Shown: positions 1-12,009 of the stretch, one piece after another | Position numbering within the stretch: the first letter of the stretch is position 1 | How the letters are laid out: every line of letters starts with the position of its first letter | NCBI GenBank assembly: GCA_004802725.1 | Contig: SGPM01000171.1 | Span: 1 to 55,823 of the forward strand | Reading direction: 5' to 3' | From: Antrodiella citrinella | Lineage: Eukaryota > Basidiomycota > Agaricomycetes > Polyporales > Steccherinaceae | DNA length: 55,823 nucleotides | Program-made: the position numbers and the translations under genes | The notes under the pieces: generated by a model | Told to the model about the DNA's origin: nothing | Seen by the model: only the letters and a program-made list of their open reading frames with translations | The model's database searches: none

Positions 1-76
1 GACGCGGTAGCGGTCTACAAAAGGGTACGCGTCTCGATCACGTGCCGAAGACCCACACCCACTCAGACGAAAGTGT

Positions 77-181
77 CCAGACGTTTCTGTACAGTGTGTG
101 CCTTCAAAGTTTTCGGGCTCCGATCGGGTTCTCCCGTACATGCCTGGTCTGTCTTCCGCACACACTGTACAAAACGTCTGG
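77..181. repeat. Long inverted repeat (hairpin), 24/23-nt arms
   Basis: The left arm at 77-100 (starts CCAGACGTTT, ends CAGTGTGTG) is matched in inverse orientation by 159-181 with a single-base difference, leaving a loop of about 58 nt. The loop and right arm (about 117-200) resemble 9584-9670, where the left arm is absent. It could be a small MITE-like element or a transcribed hairpin; no flanking target-site duplication was established. Confidence 0.6.
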
Positions 182-327
182 TTCACGAGACTATTATGAT
201 ACCTTCTAGACGATTTGCATGTTTGAAGTTCTCTATGTTATTAAGTGATCTATTCGGACAATCCCATACATGTTAAAAGTACATTATCCACATACCATGA
301 AGGTACCGATAGTTCATGAAAGGCTCA

Positions 328-953
328 CTACGGAAAATCCACTTCGAATATCAACACCAGCAGCCCTATCTCGAGACCCAGCACCGTCACGAACACTCCC
401 AACACAATCCACCCTGCAGTGACGAAGGGCCTGCCGAATATGCGCTTGCTCTCCTGTCCTTGCGTCGGGAGGGCCGGTTTCTTGTCCAGTTGGTCGGCAA
501 AGTCGTGACGAGAGTGACGTTGGCGTAAATAGGAGAACGTGTAGAGTATAACTGCAAGTACGACGTAGACTATGCCGACTGTGTTGAAAAGGATGAGTTC
601 CTGTTGAGGATAGAAGTGTAGAACAGACGTACTTTTGAACAGACGTCTGTCAAAGAGGCGGAGCACGGTGATCGCGAAACTGAGGCAGCCCAGTGCTGAT
701 CGTCCATATGCACCATCGAATGTCCGCTCACGAGCTCGCAGTTCAACTATTCATCCAATCATCAAGATTCAGCTTAAACATGTTGAAGACGAGGCAAGGC
801 TCGGGGCTTTCACTCACGCAGCTCGGCGACATCTTCAGGACGAAAGGAATTAGCACGATGTCCGCTAGATACGTCGAAGCAAGTCAGTCCTTCCGACTCT
901 TTCGAGACTATACAGAGCAATTGGAGCGTACCGGTAAAGCTTGTGATGTTCAT
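328..953 (-). CDS. DUF202 domain membrane protein
   Basis: Two exons, 953..818 and 746..328, joined across a 71-nt GTGAGT...TAG intron, give 184 residues. Exon 2 begins with ELRARERTFDGAYGRSALG, a form of the ARERT...R..L motif at the start of DUF202 domains. It runs into a first hydrophobic segment (LGCLSFAITVLRLF), a second (FNTVGIVYVVLAVILYTF) and a third at the C-terminus (TAGWIVLGVFVTVLGL), so three membrane spans are predicted. Fungal DUF202 proteins are small membrane proteins of unsettled function; the domain also occurs fused to vacuolar polyphosphate-polymerase subunits. The start was chosen as the first ATG in frame with exon 1; the N-terminal 40 residues are less certain than exon 2. 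Confidence 0.8.
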
Positions 954-1594
954 TCATCGGCGAGCTCAATCCATGGACACTAGACAAGACATGACGGTTT
1001 CGGCAGACAGACAGACCGTCACAAGTGGCGGGGACTCCGCCATAGCGTCCCAGTCAAACTTCGGCCCGGCTTTCCCGACAGTAAGCGTGGGCGCATCTGG
1101 GTGGCCACGTCCTTCAAGTTCACGTTTCTCTCGTAACGACAACATCTCGCCACTGAAGATAGGAAGACTTTCTAGCTACTGTTTAACTCAATTCTACGCA
1201 CTCTGTTGCGTGCGTAGATGCGGTCACAAACTTCAAGTCGTATCTTCAAGAGGGCTACCAGTACAGCAAAAATGATGGCTACTACACCCACGCTATGGAA
1301 ACCTTGGAAATCAATTCGCTACCAATGCTGGAATGTGGAGCATGCATACCTTGAGGCTATGTGAGAACTTGGATAACGCTGAGCTGTACCTGTGGACTTT
1401 CTATCAGGTTTCCTGTATTCTATCTGAGAATATCAGTTACGCAACGATGCACCGCCTCAGAGCCACTCGTGCACATCGTTCATATTGCGGCGTCTGGTCA
1501 TCTACGGGGGCGTATCATAAATACCGAGTGAGTCTCTCTTCTCTACTAGTATCTCCTCCGCCCGTCTCTCATTCTTCACCTCGCGACAGACAGG
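954..1594. other. Intergenic, no gene recognised
   Basis: The short open frames here look random and show no domain or splice-consistent extension. A CATAAATA stretch at about 1516-1523, some 75 nt before the next ATG, may be the TATA element of the gene that follows. Confidence 0.5.
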
Positions 1595-3347
1595 ATGATC
1601 CGTTCACGCTCTGTCGCTTGGGCTGACCCAGTGGAATTCAGCTCCTCTCTCCCTGAGTCAAGTCATGTTCCTCCCCGCCATCCTGCGAACGGGGATTCCA
1701 GTACACGTTCCAACCACATCAGGCCAATTTTCCGGGATGCGTATCCCTCGAGGTCTTTCTCTGAGCCGACCTTGCAGCCATTGCAATGGTCGCCAAGCAT
1801 TGGAGTCCCACCACCACTCAACCATTCCTTCAGCCCGTCTAGAATAAACCGTGACATCAGTCATCTACCACCGAGTCCAGATTCAACTCCGGACTCTACA
1901 CCCGTTCCCTCCACACCACCTACGTCTGGGCCACAGTACCCTCTCCCGAGACGCAAAACGGTGCATCACTGGTGTCAATGTATGCAGTGCCTGCAGTCAC
2001 TTGAACGGCGTGATTCCACTTACCGCAAGCTCTTTGGGGAGGAAGTCGACCAAGGCGTCTTTCGGATCACCCCTTCGTTGAGGTTGGTGGTTCCTCCGGC
2101 AGACGTCCCGCTACTTTTTGAGGACCCCGATGCGAACACGAGATTACTTTACTCAACCGAGGATGGCATTCGTACAGTGGGATACGTAGGTAGTCGCTTC
2201 ATGCTCGTAAAATCATTGGCTAACATTATTTTTAACATAGACTGAGGTGCGGGATGCACCAAAGGATCAATGGGGTGGAATACGAACACCTGAATGTTCC
2301 TTTGCGTTTTTGACCAGGGCTGTCTTAGGCAAACAGGAGGCGGATGTCGAAAGTTTATACGAGCTAAGATATGGCACAGAGAGTCCAATGGACGGCGTAT
2401 CTGAAGGGCCTTCCGAACGTGCACCGAACGCGTCTGCTTCTACTACGAGCCACCAGGGCCCCGTGTCGCCGGCACGCCGACGTCCCCCAGGTTACTCTGA
2501 TGAAAAGGTGTCCAGAAACGGTTCCAGAGACGCGGCAGTCCAAGCCGCTATTCAAGAAGCCATGCGCGTCCTTCTGGAGCTGTGCGATCGCTTTCTGAGT
2601 TTTGACAATACTCTGCAAAACCGCCATGTTCGTTCCTTGGACATGCCATACGACAACACACAACTTCAGAAACACGTCGAGCATCTGAACATCATCTTGG
2701 CTTTTCTAGAGAGGATCAAGAGCGGCGGGCAGTATGGCATCTATTCGGCGCGTTGGGAGGCAATCCGAAGCGTCCTGTTCAAGATCGAGGAATCTCACAG
2801 GAAACTTCAACAGCGAAGTGCCAAACCTCTCAGTATCATGTCACCCATCTCTGACCCGACGATCGCGAAACTGTTCGATATCGAACGCATACTGGAATGG
2901 ATCACTGGCAACATCTTCGTAGGCCTCGGTCCCAACCAACCAAACCCATTTGTCGTCGGTCTTCCCTTCTTGCCGGTCTGTCATACGATCGACACCCCCA
3001 TTCACGCCGACGAAGATCTCCCAAAGACGAAACGGAATGAGTCGCTCTTTGCATATGAGCGGCTCCTGCAAAGTCTTCTTTACGAGCTCACTCTGATCAC
3101 CACGCCGGTCATACGGGAACGGAGGGACGGATTGATTGAGTGTGTGCATAGCATGTTGGACACTTTGCGTGCCAGAATAGCTTGCGCTCGCGATTTTGTT
3201 GCATGCCGCGGCTCTATGACCCAGGCGTTGCCATATTGCTACACCATCCTCTCCCGGTATAATGTTCCTTTGTACTTTCTCCTCCTTCATTATGATCACC
3301 GATTGACTAGAGGAGTTCGATTATACGCGTTCAACGACTCGGAATGA
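1595..3347 (+). CDS. Uncharacterised protein with CxCxxC motif
   Basis: Two exons, 1595..2185 and 2241..3347, with a 55-nt intron (GTAGGT...ACATAG) that joins the reading frames exactly; 565 residues. I do not recognise the family. The first 120 residues are Pro/Ser-rich and look disordered. A cysteine motif, HHWCQCMQC, follows at about residues 125-133, then an acidic/hydrophobic stretch. From about residue 280 the protein looks helical and better folded (MRVLLELCDRFLSF, LNIILAFLERI, ERLLQSLLYELTLI). There is no signal peptide or clear membrane segment. The CxCxxC motif resembles one in the orphan protein at 22642-23619. Confidence 0.7.
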
Positions 3348-3926
3348 CCAGTGTGTGTCTGAATTTCCTATTAGCTTACTGCGGACACTAGAAATATTGA
3401 AGCTTGAAGCCTGAGGCGACAGTGAAAGTAAGCCTTTTTAGAGATGCGTTTGTCCACATCATCCTCCCTGGTGCTGGAACCTCTCTGTTTGAAGTTTGAA
3501 CAGTCTAATGACCCCTGCACTAGGCCGGTACCTGGTCCATCTCGTTTATGTGTGCAATATTCCTTTGTCTTGGAGACTTGGGTTGCTCTTGGACACGGTT
3601 GCTTACATAGATTTCGGCCGTGCAGGGAAAATCGGACAATATAGTGCGAAAGCATCGGTCGCAACGTTGAACAACGTGCCTGAGCATTGTGCCGCTGCAC
3701 CTGCGCCTGATGATGATCTCAAACGAAGTAATGGGGTAACAGAGATGTCTCTGTCGTATTTCTTTCACGATAGTATCCGACTTTTGTCCAATTGGCTACT
3801 GTTGGCTAGGGTTACATCGACTACTGCACGCCGTGATCATTGTGCTGAATAGACTGCGATAGCATAACAGGCCTGCAATTGAAGAGCCTCGACCCATGGG
3901 AGATGCCAAGACCGAAGATCAAGACT

Positions 3927-3935
3927 ATCAGATAA
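3927..3935 (+). promoter_or_regulatory. Iron-GATA factor site (ATCAGATAA)
   Basis: The nonamer exactly fits ATCWGATAA, the site recognised by fungal iron-responsive GATA repressors of the SreA/Urbs1/Fep1 type. It lies about 270 nt upstream of the siderophore transporter ATG. A near match, ATCTGATTA, follows at 3959-3967. Repression under iron-replete conditions is inferred. Confidence 0.6.
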
Positions 3936-4111
3936 AAATTTCAGAAAATCGCACCATAATCTGATTAGATCTTTTGATCGCCATTAGCAGAACTCTTCTA
4001 CTCACCGTTTGTCCACATACTCACAGGTCGTGCCTCTCTCGCAGCTTTTCTACCGTATGTTCGGTACCGCAATACTACAATTTCGTCCCACACGTCGCTT
4101 CAAGCCCACAA

Positions 4112-4118
4112 TATAAAG
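4112..4118 (+). promoter_or_regulatory. TATA box (TATAAAG)
   Basis: TATAAAG sits 89 nt before the ATG of the siderophore transporter, a usual distance for a fungal core promoter. Confidence 0.55.
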
Positions 4119-4206
4119 TCATGCTTCCGACGGGGTACACCCTCACCCTCGCAGTCACGGTGATCCCCCTCCTAGACGCATCTGACCCCTGCGTGCTCAT
4201 ATACAC

Positions 4207-6744
4207 ATGTCTTCTATCAAAAAAGACACGGCGTCATCTCAAGAGCCAGAGCTCGACCTGCGTACTGCAGAGGAGATCCAGGCGGAGCAGGATGCTCACC
4301 TTGGTGTCAAGACGGTTGAGGCCGCCGAAAAGGTCTACGGGAGACACTCCAAGTGGTTCTTGTTCATTGGGTGAGTTTTTGCTTGTCGACGCAATCCGTT
4401 GTGAATTGACTGAACGGCTCTTGCATAGGCTTGGTCTTGCTTCATACATCTACTCGTTGGACGGGTCAACGACCTACACATATCTCGCCTTTGCTGCCTC
4501 TTCCTTTGGGAAACACAGTTTGATATCGTCTATTCAAGTTGCGCAATCCATCATCGGTGAGTCCCATGATCATACCGGTATCAATAGGTCGCATGACTGA
4601 CATGTATTGTCAGTTGCTTGTGGAAAGCCTGTGATAGCCAAGTTGGCAGATGTAACATCACGCGGCACCGCGTATCTTGCAGTTTGTGAGTTGTCTCTGG
4701 ATGCATTCGAAACTTGTACAGAAAAACTGATTTCCCTGGTTGTAGTGGTCTTCTATGTCATCGGTACGAATGATTGAGCAGGGTCAGGTGTTTGTGTTAC
4801 TAACGTGCGTGTGCAGGGTACATCGTTATCGCCTCAGCGCGAAGTGTAGGAGCTATCGCTGGTGGCATTGTTGTATACGCTTGGTACGTCTAACTTTGCA
4901 TTCATATTGGAAATTGTTCTCATATTCTTACAGTGGTTACACGTATGTCTGTCGTTGATTTGGATCGGGTTCTGTCTGATTCACCCATACGCAGTGGATT
5001 GCAACTGTTGACACAGGTCATCATTGCAGACATAACGACCCTCAAGTGGAGAGGATTGGTTTCTGCACTCACGAGCGTGCCGTTCATTATCAACGGATTC
5101 ATCGGTGCAAACGTCTCCACATCAGTATTGGAACACGCAGGGTGGCGATGGGGTTGTAAGCCTATATTTACCGTCTTTCAATACTCTGAGATCTGATATG
5201 CTTTTGTTCAGACGGCATGTTTGCTATCCTTATCCCGGTATCTTTGTCGCCACTCATCATCACCCTTTACTGGGCCGAGAGGAAGGCGAAGAAGCTCGGA
5301 TTGGTAACAAATCCTGCGCCTGAAGCACCAAAGAAGTCACTTTTCCAGACTCTTTGGAAGTATGCTGAGCAGATGGATCTGGTTGGATTGCTCCTCCTCG
5401 GAGCAGCTGTATCTCTGATCTTGATCCCCTTGACGATCAGCCAGACAGTGAAAGATGGCTGGAACAATCGTACGTTCGAATCTTTTCCTGTAGTTCAGAA
5501 TGTACCTAATGTCAATGCCGTTGTAGCTTCGATCATTGCAATGCTGGTCGTCGGTGTTGTTCTCCTGTTCGTCTTCGGTGGATGGGATTTCAAGATGGCC
5601 AAATTCCCTGTGATCGCACTTCGTTTCTTGAAGAACCGCGCCGTCCTTGCTGCCGCATGGATCGGATTCTTTGACTTCGTGCGTGTACTTCATTGGATAA
5701 CCTTTGCACAAAGTCTCACTGTAGGAATTAGGTCTCCTTCTACCTCACCAACACATACCTATTCTCGTTTGTTTTGGTTGTGAAGCCATGGTAAGCACCA
5801 TTTCGACTAAGATTTTTGCTTATTGTAGCTTACTCTGCCTGACGCGTATTTGACAGGCCTCTCATCAACGCAACATATTTCTCTTCGTGTATCTCCGTCG
5901 CGCTGACCGTATTTGGTATCTGCGCCGGTGTCTACATGCGGTTCGCACAACGCTACAAATGGCTTCTCGTCGTCGGTCTCGTCATCCGCCTCGTGTGAGT
6001 CTTCAGTCTTCGCCCTTCAAGTTAAATTGTAGATTAACATATTTTCCTTGCGTAGCGGTGTGGGCATGATGATCCATTCTCGAGGTGCAAATGCGTCTGA
6101 CGCTGAGATTGTGTGGACGCAGATCATCCAAGGTCTCGGAGGAGGTATCGCCGCTGCCGCCAGTCAAGTCGGCGCGCAAGCATCCGTATCTCACGCAGAC
6201 GTCGCTATCATCACTGCCGTCGTGCTGCTATGGACAGAGATTGGTGGCGCTATCGGTAGCGCACTCGGTATGCATTTTTTGCTGTCCGCAGTTTGATAGT
6301 TTTACTGACCTTGCGATGTAGCGGGTGCTATCTGGACGAACACGATGCCGAAGAACTTGGCAAAGTATATCTCATTTGTTTCTGCAGAGGAACAAGCGAC
6401 CCTATTCGGTAGTATCACCGACGTGACCCAATACCCCCGTGGCACCCCCATCCGGGAGGGAGTTATTCAAGGTATGAATTCTCCCTACATACCCATAACA
6501 CTGAAGCTAACACGAATCCTCGACTTTAGCTTACAGCGACACGATGAAGGTCATGGTCATCGCCGCGACTTGTCTCTCTGTCCTCCCCGTCATTTGCTCA
6601 CTCTTCATGCCCGACTACTATCTCGGTGATACCCAGAACGCGGTGGAGAACGTCGACTTGACTGGCGCGCCGGTCGCTCCTGCACCTACTGTTGATACCG
6701 TTGATGTCGATGAGCTTGCGGAGACTGAGGAGAGGAGGGTTTAG
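4207..6744 (+). CDS. MFS siderophore-iron transporter (Sit1/MirB type)
   Basis: Fourteen exons: 4207-4370, 4429-4556, 4614-4685, 4746-4763, 4817-4883, 4934-4942, 4995-5155, 5212-5469, 5527-5678, 5732-5790, 5857-5994, 6056-6267, 6322-6471 and 6530-6744. They splice in phase to 600 residues, the usual length of plasma-membrane siderophore:H+ symporters. Signature stretches include the VYGRHSKWFLFIGLGLASY start, the QLLTQVIIADITTLKWRGL loop typical of the Sit/Mir family, VLEHAGWRWGYGMFAI, and many hydrophobic segments (about 12-14). The tail is soluble and acidic. Two exons are tiny (18 and 9 nt). It imports ferric siderophores; the exact substrate cannot be read from sequence. No siderophore synthetase is in the window, so it could serve xenosiderophores or a pathway elsewhere. 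The upstream GATA-like sites fit control by iron. Confidence 0.93.
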
Positions 6745-7123
6745 AGGGTGTTATTATGTACCAAAGGATGGAACTAGCGTTCGAGCCAATGACAGACTAT
6801 AGAGAGAAGAGTACGATGTGGTCATGTGCAAGTTAATCATACGGTAATATGATACCAGCATTACGTGAACCATGGATGAGGAAGTACGATAACGACCAAC
6901 AGACAATCTAGGCTGTGAGTACGAGCAAACCTCGACGATTCCAAGATGGCGCACGAGTCGCGCTATTGCGGAAAAGACATTGACAAGTCTAGACGATCGA
7001 CACGAGGGCCACGAGAATGAGTAAATCCATCGAGAGATACAACTCGTGCACTCACCCCAAGAAGAAACAAGAAACAAGCGCAATGAACCGTCAACGTCAA
7101 CTAGTCGAATGACCCACACCAGC
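6745..7123. other. Convergent 3' flanks
   Basis: A 379-nt spacer between the 3' ends of the siderophore transporter (+) and the first Cys6/coiled-coil gene (-). No gene is seen. Confidence 0.5.
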
Positions 7124-9305
7124 TTATCCACGCTGCTTCGACTGAAGGTACCGTGCCTGCAGGAACGCCTCGCGTTTCATCTTCTCGTCGGACATCGCGA
7201 CTGTCTTGGTAGTCGCAACTGCTTGCGTGTTGGACTTCAACTGAGCGACAAGCTCCGCGATGTCTCGCTCCTTCTCTTGAAGGCGGTCCTCCGTACTCTC
7301 GAGTCTCTCTGTGATCTTCTCGACCTTTTCCGACCACTCTTTGAGTTCTTGACGGGTTTCACGGAGCTCTTGAATGAGTATGGCCATTAATGCTTCGGGA
7401 ACCGGCTCGGAGTCAGGCTCAATCTCATCCATTGCAGGATTGGGGGTTGTCATTTGACTATCGCTTGCTTCTGTCGCGAGAGGTCAGCTTGAGTAGTCAG
7501 TGATCAAACTACAAGTGGATTATGTCAACTCACCAAAAGATGGAGCCGCTGCACCTGCATCGGAGGAATGCGTCTTCGAAGGTTCTATCAGAGGGACCCA
7601 CATGGGAGGTGGTGTGGGGATTCTGGCGGGCAAGGAATTGGGGATCGACCTGGCGAGTTCGGGTTCGGGTTGGGAGGTACCATCTGCATGAACGGTAGGT
7701 CTCGTCTCGCTGCTATTGCCTGCTACATGGTGTCGTGAGAGTTAACTTGAGCATGTCATCCAATAAGACAATAGTGACTCACATGAAGACTGAGCTGAAT
7801 CTGTATGATGTGTGTTCGAGGGTTCCATCGAAAGCATGCCCAGTGGCAGTGGCATGGGCGGTCTGGTTGGCTTAGAGGAAAACAACGATGCCGCGTTGTC
7901 AGGCCCGACTGCCGGCCGTGAGGCAGAGAGTGAAAGTTGGGGTTGGACAGCCTGAGCTTTTGCCAAATGGCGTTGTGCGATGCGACCCTTCACTTGAGTT
8001 CTGACAGCCTCCTTCTCCTGGTAAGATATGTTCGCCCTGCAAACAATATGACGCCTTTTCTCTTTCAAGTCCGGAAAGTCGCTGGGCTTGATGCTTCGTG
8101 CTCGTTGAGGGAAATTGGTGCACCCTTCCTTTTGCAGTTTAAAAAGAGACGCGTGGTATTCTGCCGTAAGGAATGCAGCGGTATCGCCAGAAGGACCGCC
8201 TCTCTGGTTGCAGTATATTGGGCGAAGACTGCACTTGACGTGACTGACGGCGCATACGAGACAGTTTAGAGACATTCGCAAGTCAAATTGACATTCCAGC
8301 TTCATTTCAAGGCACTTCCGACATGTCACTACCTGTAGCAGGTGGCGATATTAGCGAAAGGCATTCTCAGAAATCATCATTCATAGACATGCCGAGGTGA
8401 AAGCAACAGGAACTCCCCAATCCTCTAGGTATTGTTTTTCGGTTTTCGGAGCACCGGAGGCCGCACCAATTTTCGACGTCGTTGGCATGTCTTGTGTTGC
8501 GTTCTTGCAAGTAGAGTCAGGTCCAGTTTCCTCGATTTGTTCGGGAGATCCTGTAAAGACGCAAGGCACAGGTTGGTCACGTTCCAATAACCGGAAATAC
8601 GATAATTTACCGTCAGAGATGTGACTAGAGGGTCCATTAGATTCACCTATTGGGTTCTTGCGCGGCCTCTTGCGAGACGATAATGGTAATGGTGCATCAC
8701 TGTCTTCCGCGTCTGATTCATTCTCGCGTTCTGGCCTCGGTCGTTTTTCCGACCCCGGGGAAGACTGATTTGTATTCGTCAGTTGACGAGTCAGTTCTGG
8801 ACATGAAACGAGTCCAAAGAGATCAGCGATTAGTAAAGGAGGTAAAATGTTACTTACGAAAGTCAGTCCACCATATTGAATTATCTTCACCATGACCACA
8901 GCTACTGTCAAACGTGGTGTAGCACAAATCTGAGCGATAGTACGAGCTGTTAAGAACGTTTGGATCGTCGGAACGTATGGCAGCGATATCCGGGGCCGAA
9001 GAACTCCGTGCGTAGGTTAAAATAGCGCTGACGAGCAGAGTGTGTATCCGTGCTTTCGCGTCCTCTTTCTGAAGTTCGCGTACTTTCATCTGTTTACGCG
9101 TGAATATTGAGATAGTGAACAAAGAGTTGAAGTACGGGTTCAAAACACGTACAATTTCTCCATAGAAGTTCGCTTCCCATCCAACGTATTGCAGGCTGTC
9201 TGTCGCTGGAAGGCGAGCCAAAGCCTGCAACAATCTGTTCGTTTGAACACAAAGTGTACGTTCTGTTGGTGAGAACGTGCCAAAGTCTACGAAGGAAATC
9301 ATCAT
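7124..9305 (-). CDS. Cys6-cluster / coiled-coil protein, paralogue 1
   Basis: Six exons: 9305..9153, 9089..8858, 8796..8393, 8332..7783, 7683..7534 and 7470..7124; 611 residues in one frame. Order: an N-terminal conserved region (TERTLCVQTNRLLQAL, then a helical block); an acidic/basic disordered linker (about 130-250); a six-cysteine cluster spaced C-x2-C-x6-C-x9-C-x2-C-x6-C near residue 265; a basic region; a Pro-rich linker; and a C-terminal coiled coil (ELRETRQELKEWSEKVEKIT...). The cysteine spacing matches fungal Zn2Cys6 DNA-binding clusters, but it lies mid-protein rather than at the N-terminus. It may bind zinc or nucleic acid and dimerise through the coiled coil; this is inference. 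Intron 3 uses a GC donor where paralogue 2 has GT. The start was chosen because both paralogues have Met just before the first conserved block. Confidence 0.8.
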
Positions 9306-9958
9306 GGTCAGGTAGTGGTGAGTCGTTGTCGACCAGTGGATAAGACTTGAAGGTTGTCGACGGAGCGCTGGCCAGGGTCACGTCCACTTCCGCTCAATCC
9401 GCCTCGTGTCTACCAGCCGAGGTCCATGTTCGGACTAGAATCACAAGATGATTCTTCTGTTCAAAGGTGATGGACACGACTCTGGTTGCAAGAGAGCGTA
9501 TAAGTACCTCCTCATCGTTGTTTGCGTTCAAACTTCAAGCTTGTATTAAGTTTGTTTAAATTTATCAGCAAGTGCCGAAAGCCGACCTCCGATCGGGTTC
9601 TCCCGAGCGTAAGGCTGGGTCGTACTTCCGCACACGTTTTGCATTGCGTCTGCTAGTGATTCTCGAGACTACTACGCATGTACATGAAGCGCTATCTATT
9701 CAGTATCCGAGCCGAACATAAGCTGATGGTCAATGAAAGAGTTTAAGAAGACGAGACCACGGTCCAAGAAGTTTGGAAAACATCGCACGACAGTGTCAAG
9801 ATCCATGCAGCAAGAAAAGCATTGATAGTTGACGTGCAGCCGTCCCATCAAAGGCGGTGCTGTGAGAAGTTAACTGGGTAAGTGGCTAAGGCTGAGCCGA
9901 TGTCACGAACACTTACAGTGGAGCGCTGACTCCAACCAATCGCGGCTGTCAGAGACTA
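9306..9958. other. Spacer with diverged copy of the 77-200 repeat
   Basis: No gene is seen. About 9584-9720 matches the right half of the element at 117-250: shared blocks include CTCCGATCGGGTTCTCCCG, CTTCCGCACAC, GCGTCTG and CGAGACTA in the same order. This indicates a dispersed repeat family. Confidence 0.6.
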
Positions 9959-12009
9959 CTAGTTCTGGGTGGTGTTTGTACTGCTACTACCACCAAACTG
10001 CGGCTGGTATGATTGGGACAGTCGTACCTGTGGAAGAACGGTTGGTTTCTTCGCTTTCGTGTCAGATCCAGAGCTGCCATTTGCACTTCTTGCGTGTGCC
10101 CTGGTGTCCTTCTCCTTAGCGTGTAGACGAGCTTCGATCTTCTCGATCCTCTGGGCAACATCGCCTATCTTCTCAGCAAGTCTCTGTGTCGTTTTGTCGG
10201 CCTTTTCGAGCATTTGGATTGCTGTATCGACTTTGCTCGTCCAAGTCCTGATAAGCTGCTGGGTTTCGCGAAGCTCCTTGAGGATCACCGGCTGCGTGTT
10301 CGACTCTCCGATTTTTGTCGGCTCCGTGTCACTGGCATCGGCTGGCATATCATCAGACTCTCGATGAGCTGCATAACAAGCTTGTCAAACGAGATGACGA
10401 GGCGATGATAATGTAACTGGACTCACATGTCATCTCCAAGTCTTCGTCAACTGTTGTACGTGTAAGAAGTTGACTGGCCTGTATGATAGACTTTTTCACA
10501 GCATTCCTGATATTCAACTTCTCAGTTTTGCCAATAGTTGTCTTCGAGATGATCCGCCGACGCATAATCGCAGCCTCATCTGAACGTTCGATGCTCCTTG
10601 CTCTCTGTGGATACCGCGCGAGTCCATTTTTCTGCATTTGGAAGAGAGATGCATGATATTCCGCCAGGAGCACAGAAGAGATGACCCTGTGGGGACTTCC
10701 GGATCCGTTCTTGTAGATGGGACCGAGACTGCATTTCCTTTTGCTTACGACGCACGGCAAGCAACCCACGAGGGACATCCGTGCGTCGAAATGGCAGTTG
10801 TGCTTCAACGCGAGACATCTCTGACACGTTACGAGCTGCAGATATTTCGTCAGCCCGACGTCTTGACTTGATAATGTGGTATCGGGGACTTACCGATGTG
10901 AATTGAGTGGGGACACCTAGGTCCTCAATATATTGGGTCTTGGGACGCGTGCGGCGAGGAAGATCCTCTTGGTTTTCCCCCTCGCTATCGGTGTCAGAGG
11001 AGTCTGTGTGTTCCAGTTGAGCGGTCGAACAGGTGGCTCGCACAACAGAGGGATCACATACCACGGTCGGATTTATCTGAAGTGTCAGCCCTCTGTCCTG
11101 GTCCACGTCTAGCCATAAAGAGTGAAGACTCAGAAATGGGATAACTAGCTCCAGGAGCGCGAGGTTTACGACTAGCCTCAGTCGTTCTCGCTTTAATGCT
11201 ATTGACTGTGCGATAAATATCAGTTCAAGCATGGTCACAGGCTTAGTCACTGGTGGCTCACCAAGATCGCTTTGGCCTGTGTTTGGTCGGGTGTTTCTGT
11301 TCACAGCTTTGCCCTTCTTGTGGGCAGGTGCTTCTTCATCCTCGTTGTCTGATGTTACTCCTACTATTGATCTCTGTCGTTTCCCAGAACTTAAAGTGAC
11401 AACGTCGAACTTCGTTCGCTCTGTATAGTCAGATGTCAGTAAGGAGGCTGTCAAAGAGCCGAAGACATCTTACCATGTCCATTTAGTATGTCGACTGCCA
11501 GGCGTGTACATTCTGCATCAAACCTCAATGGCATTTCATCCCAGCAGCATGACATAGTCACATACCGAGTTCATCCCACCAGAGATTGTGTTCTCCAAAC
11601 CCCCGAGCTCTATCGAAGGTCGTATAGCACAAGCTCGCACGATGGAACGAGCTATATAGAACATATGGATCGTCCACACAGATCTTGATTATGTTGGGCG
11701 ACAGGGAACTTCGGGCGTAGCACAAGAGTGCACTGACGACAAGACTATGCACACGGGCTTTCTCGTCTTGCTCTTGAAGTTCGCGTATCTTCATCTGCAA
11801 TGAGGAAAGCGATGTTATCAGTGAGTCAGTTAGCAGACGGTTCGGCGACGTACGATCTCTCCGTAGAAACTCGCCTCCCATCCAACATACTGCAAGCTTT
11901 TCGGCTCTGGGACGCGGCACAACGCCCGATACAACCTGTTCGCCTGCACACAGAGTGCTCGCTCAGTCGCGTTGAAGGTGTTGAAATCCACAGATAAAAA
12001 AGCGGCCAT
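9959..12009 (-). CDS. Cys6-cluster / coiled-coil protein, paralogue 2
   Basis: Eight exons: 12009..11854, 11794..11566, 11512..11474, 11420..11262, 11205..11062, 11003..10894, 10835..10427 and 10368..9959; 551 residues. It is colinear with its downstream neighbour: TERALCVQANRLYRAL and QYVGWEASFYGEI near the N-terminus, then MKIRELQEQDEKARVHSLVV, a variable linker, YIEDLGVPTQFTS, and a six-cysteine cluster spaced C-x2-C-x6-C-x10-C-x2-C-x6-C. A conserved AEYHASLFQMQK...PQRARSIE block and a C-terminal coiled coil follow. The linker differs most and has two extra introns. An in-frame ATG at 12096 would add 29 residues; 12009 is preferred by comparison with paralogue 1. Clearly a tandem duplicate; function unknown. 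Confidence 0.8.

Larger units (their letters stand above)
3348..4206. other. Intergenic and promoter region of siderophore transporter
   Basis: No convincing gene. A 118-codon open frame at 3496-3852 has no family resemblance or splice extension. The last 300 nt hold the GATA-like and TATA sites listed separately. Confidence 0.5.

Noticed and set aside
9094..9387. 97-codon minus frame starting at 9387 as an alternative start for Cys6 paralogue 1
   Set aside because: It is out of register with the block conserved in paralogue 2 and in the relic; the frame starting at 9305 matches them.
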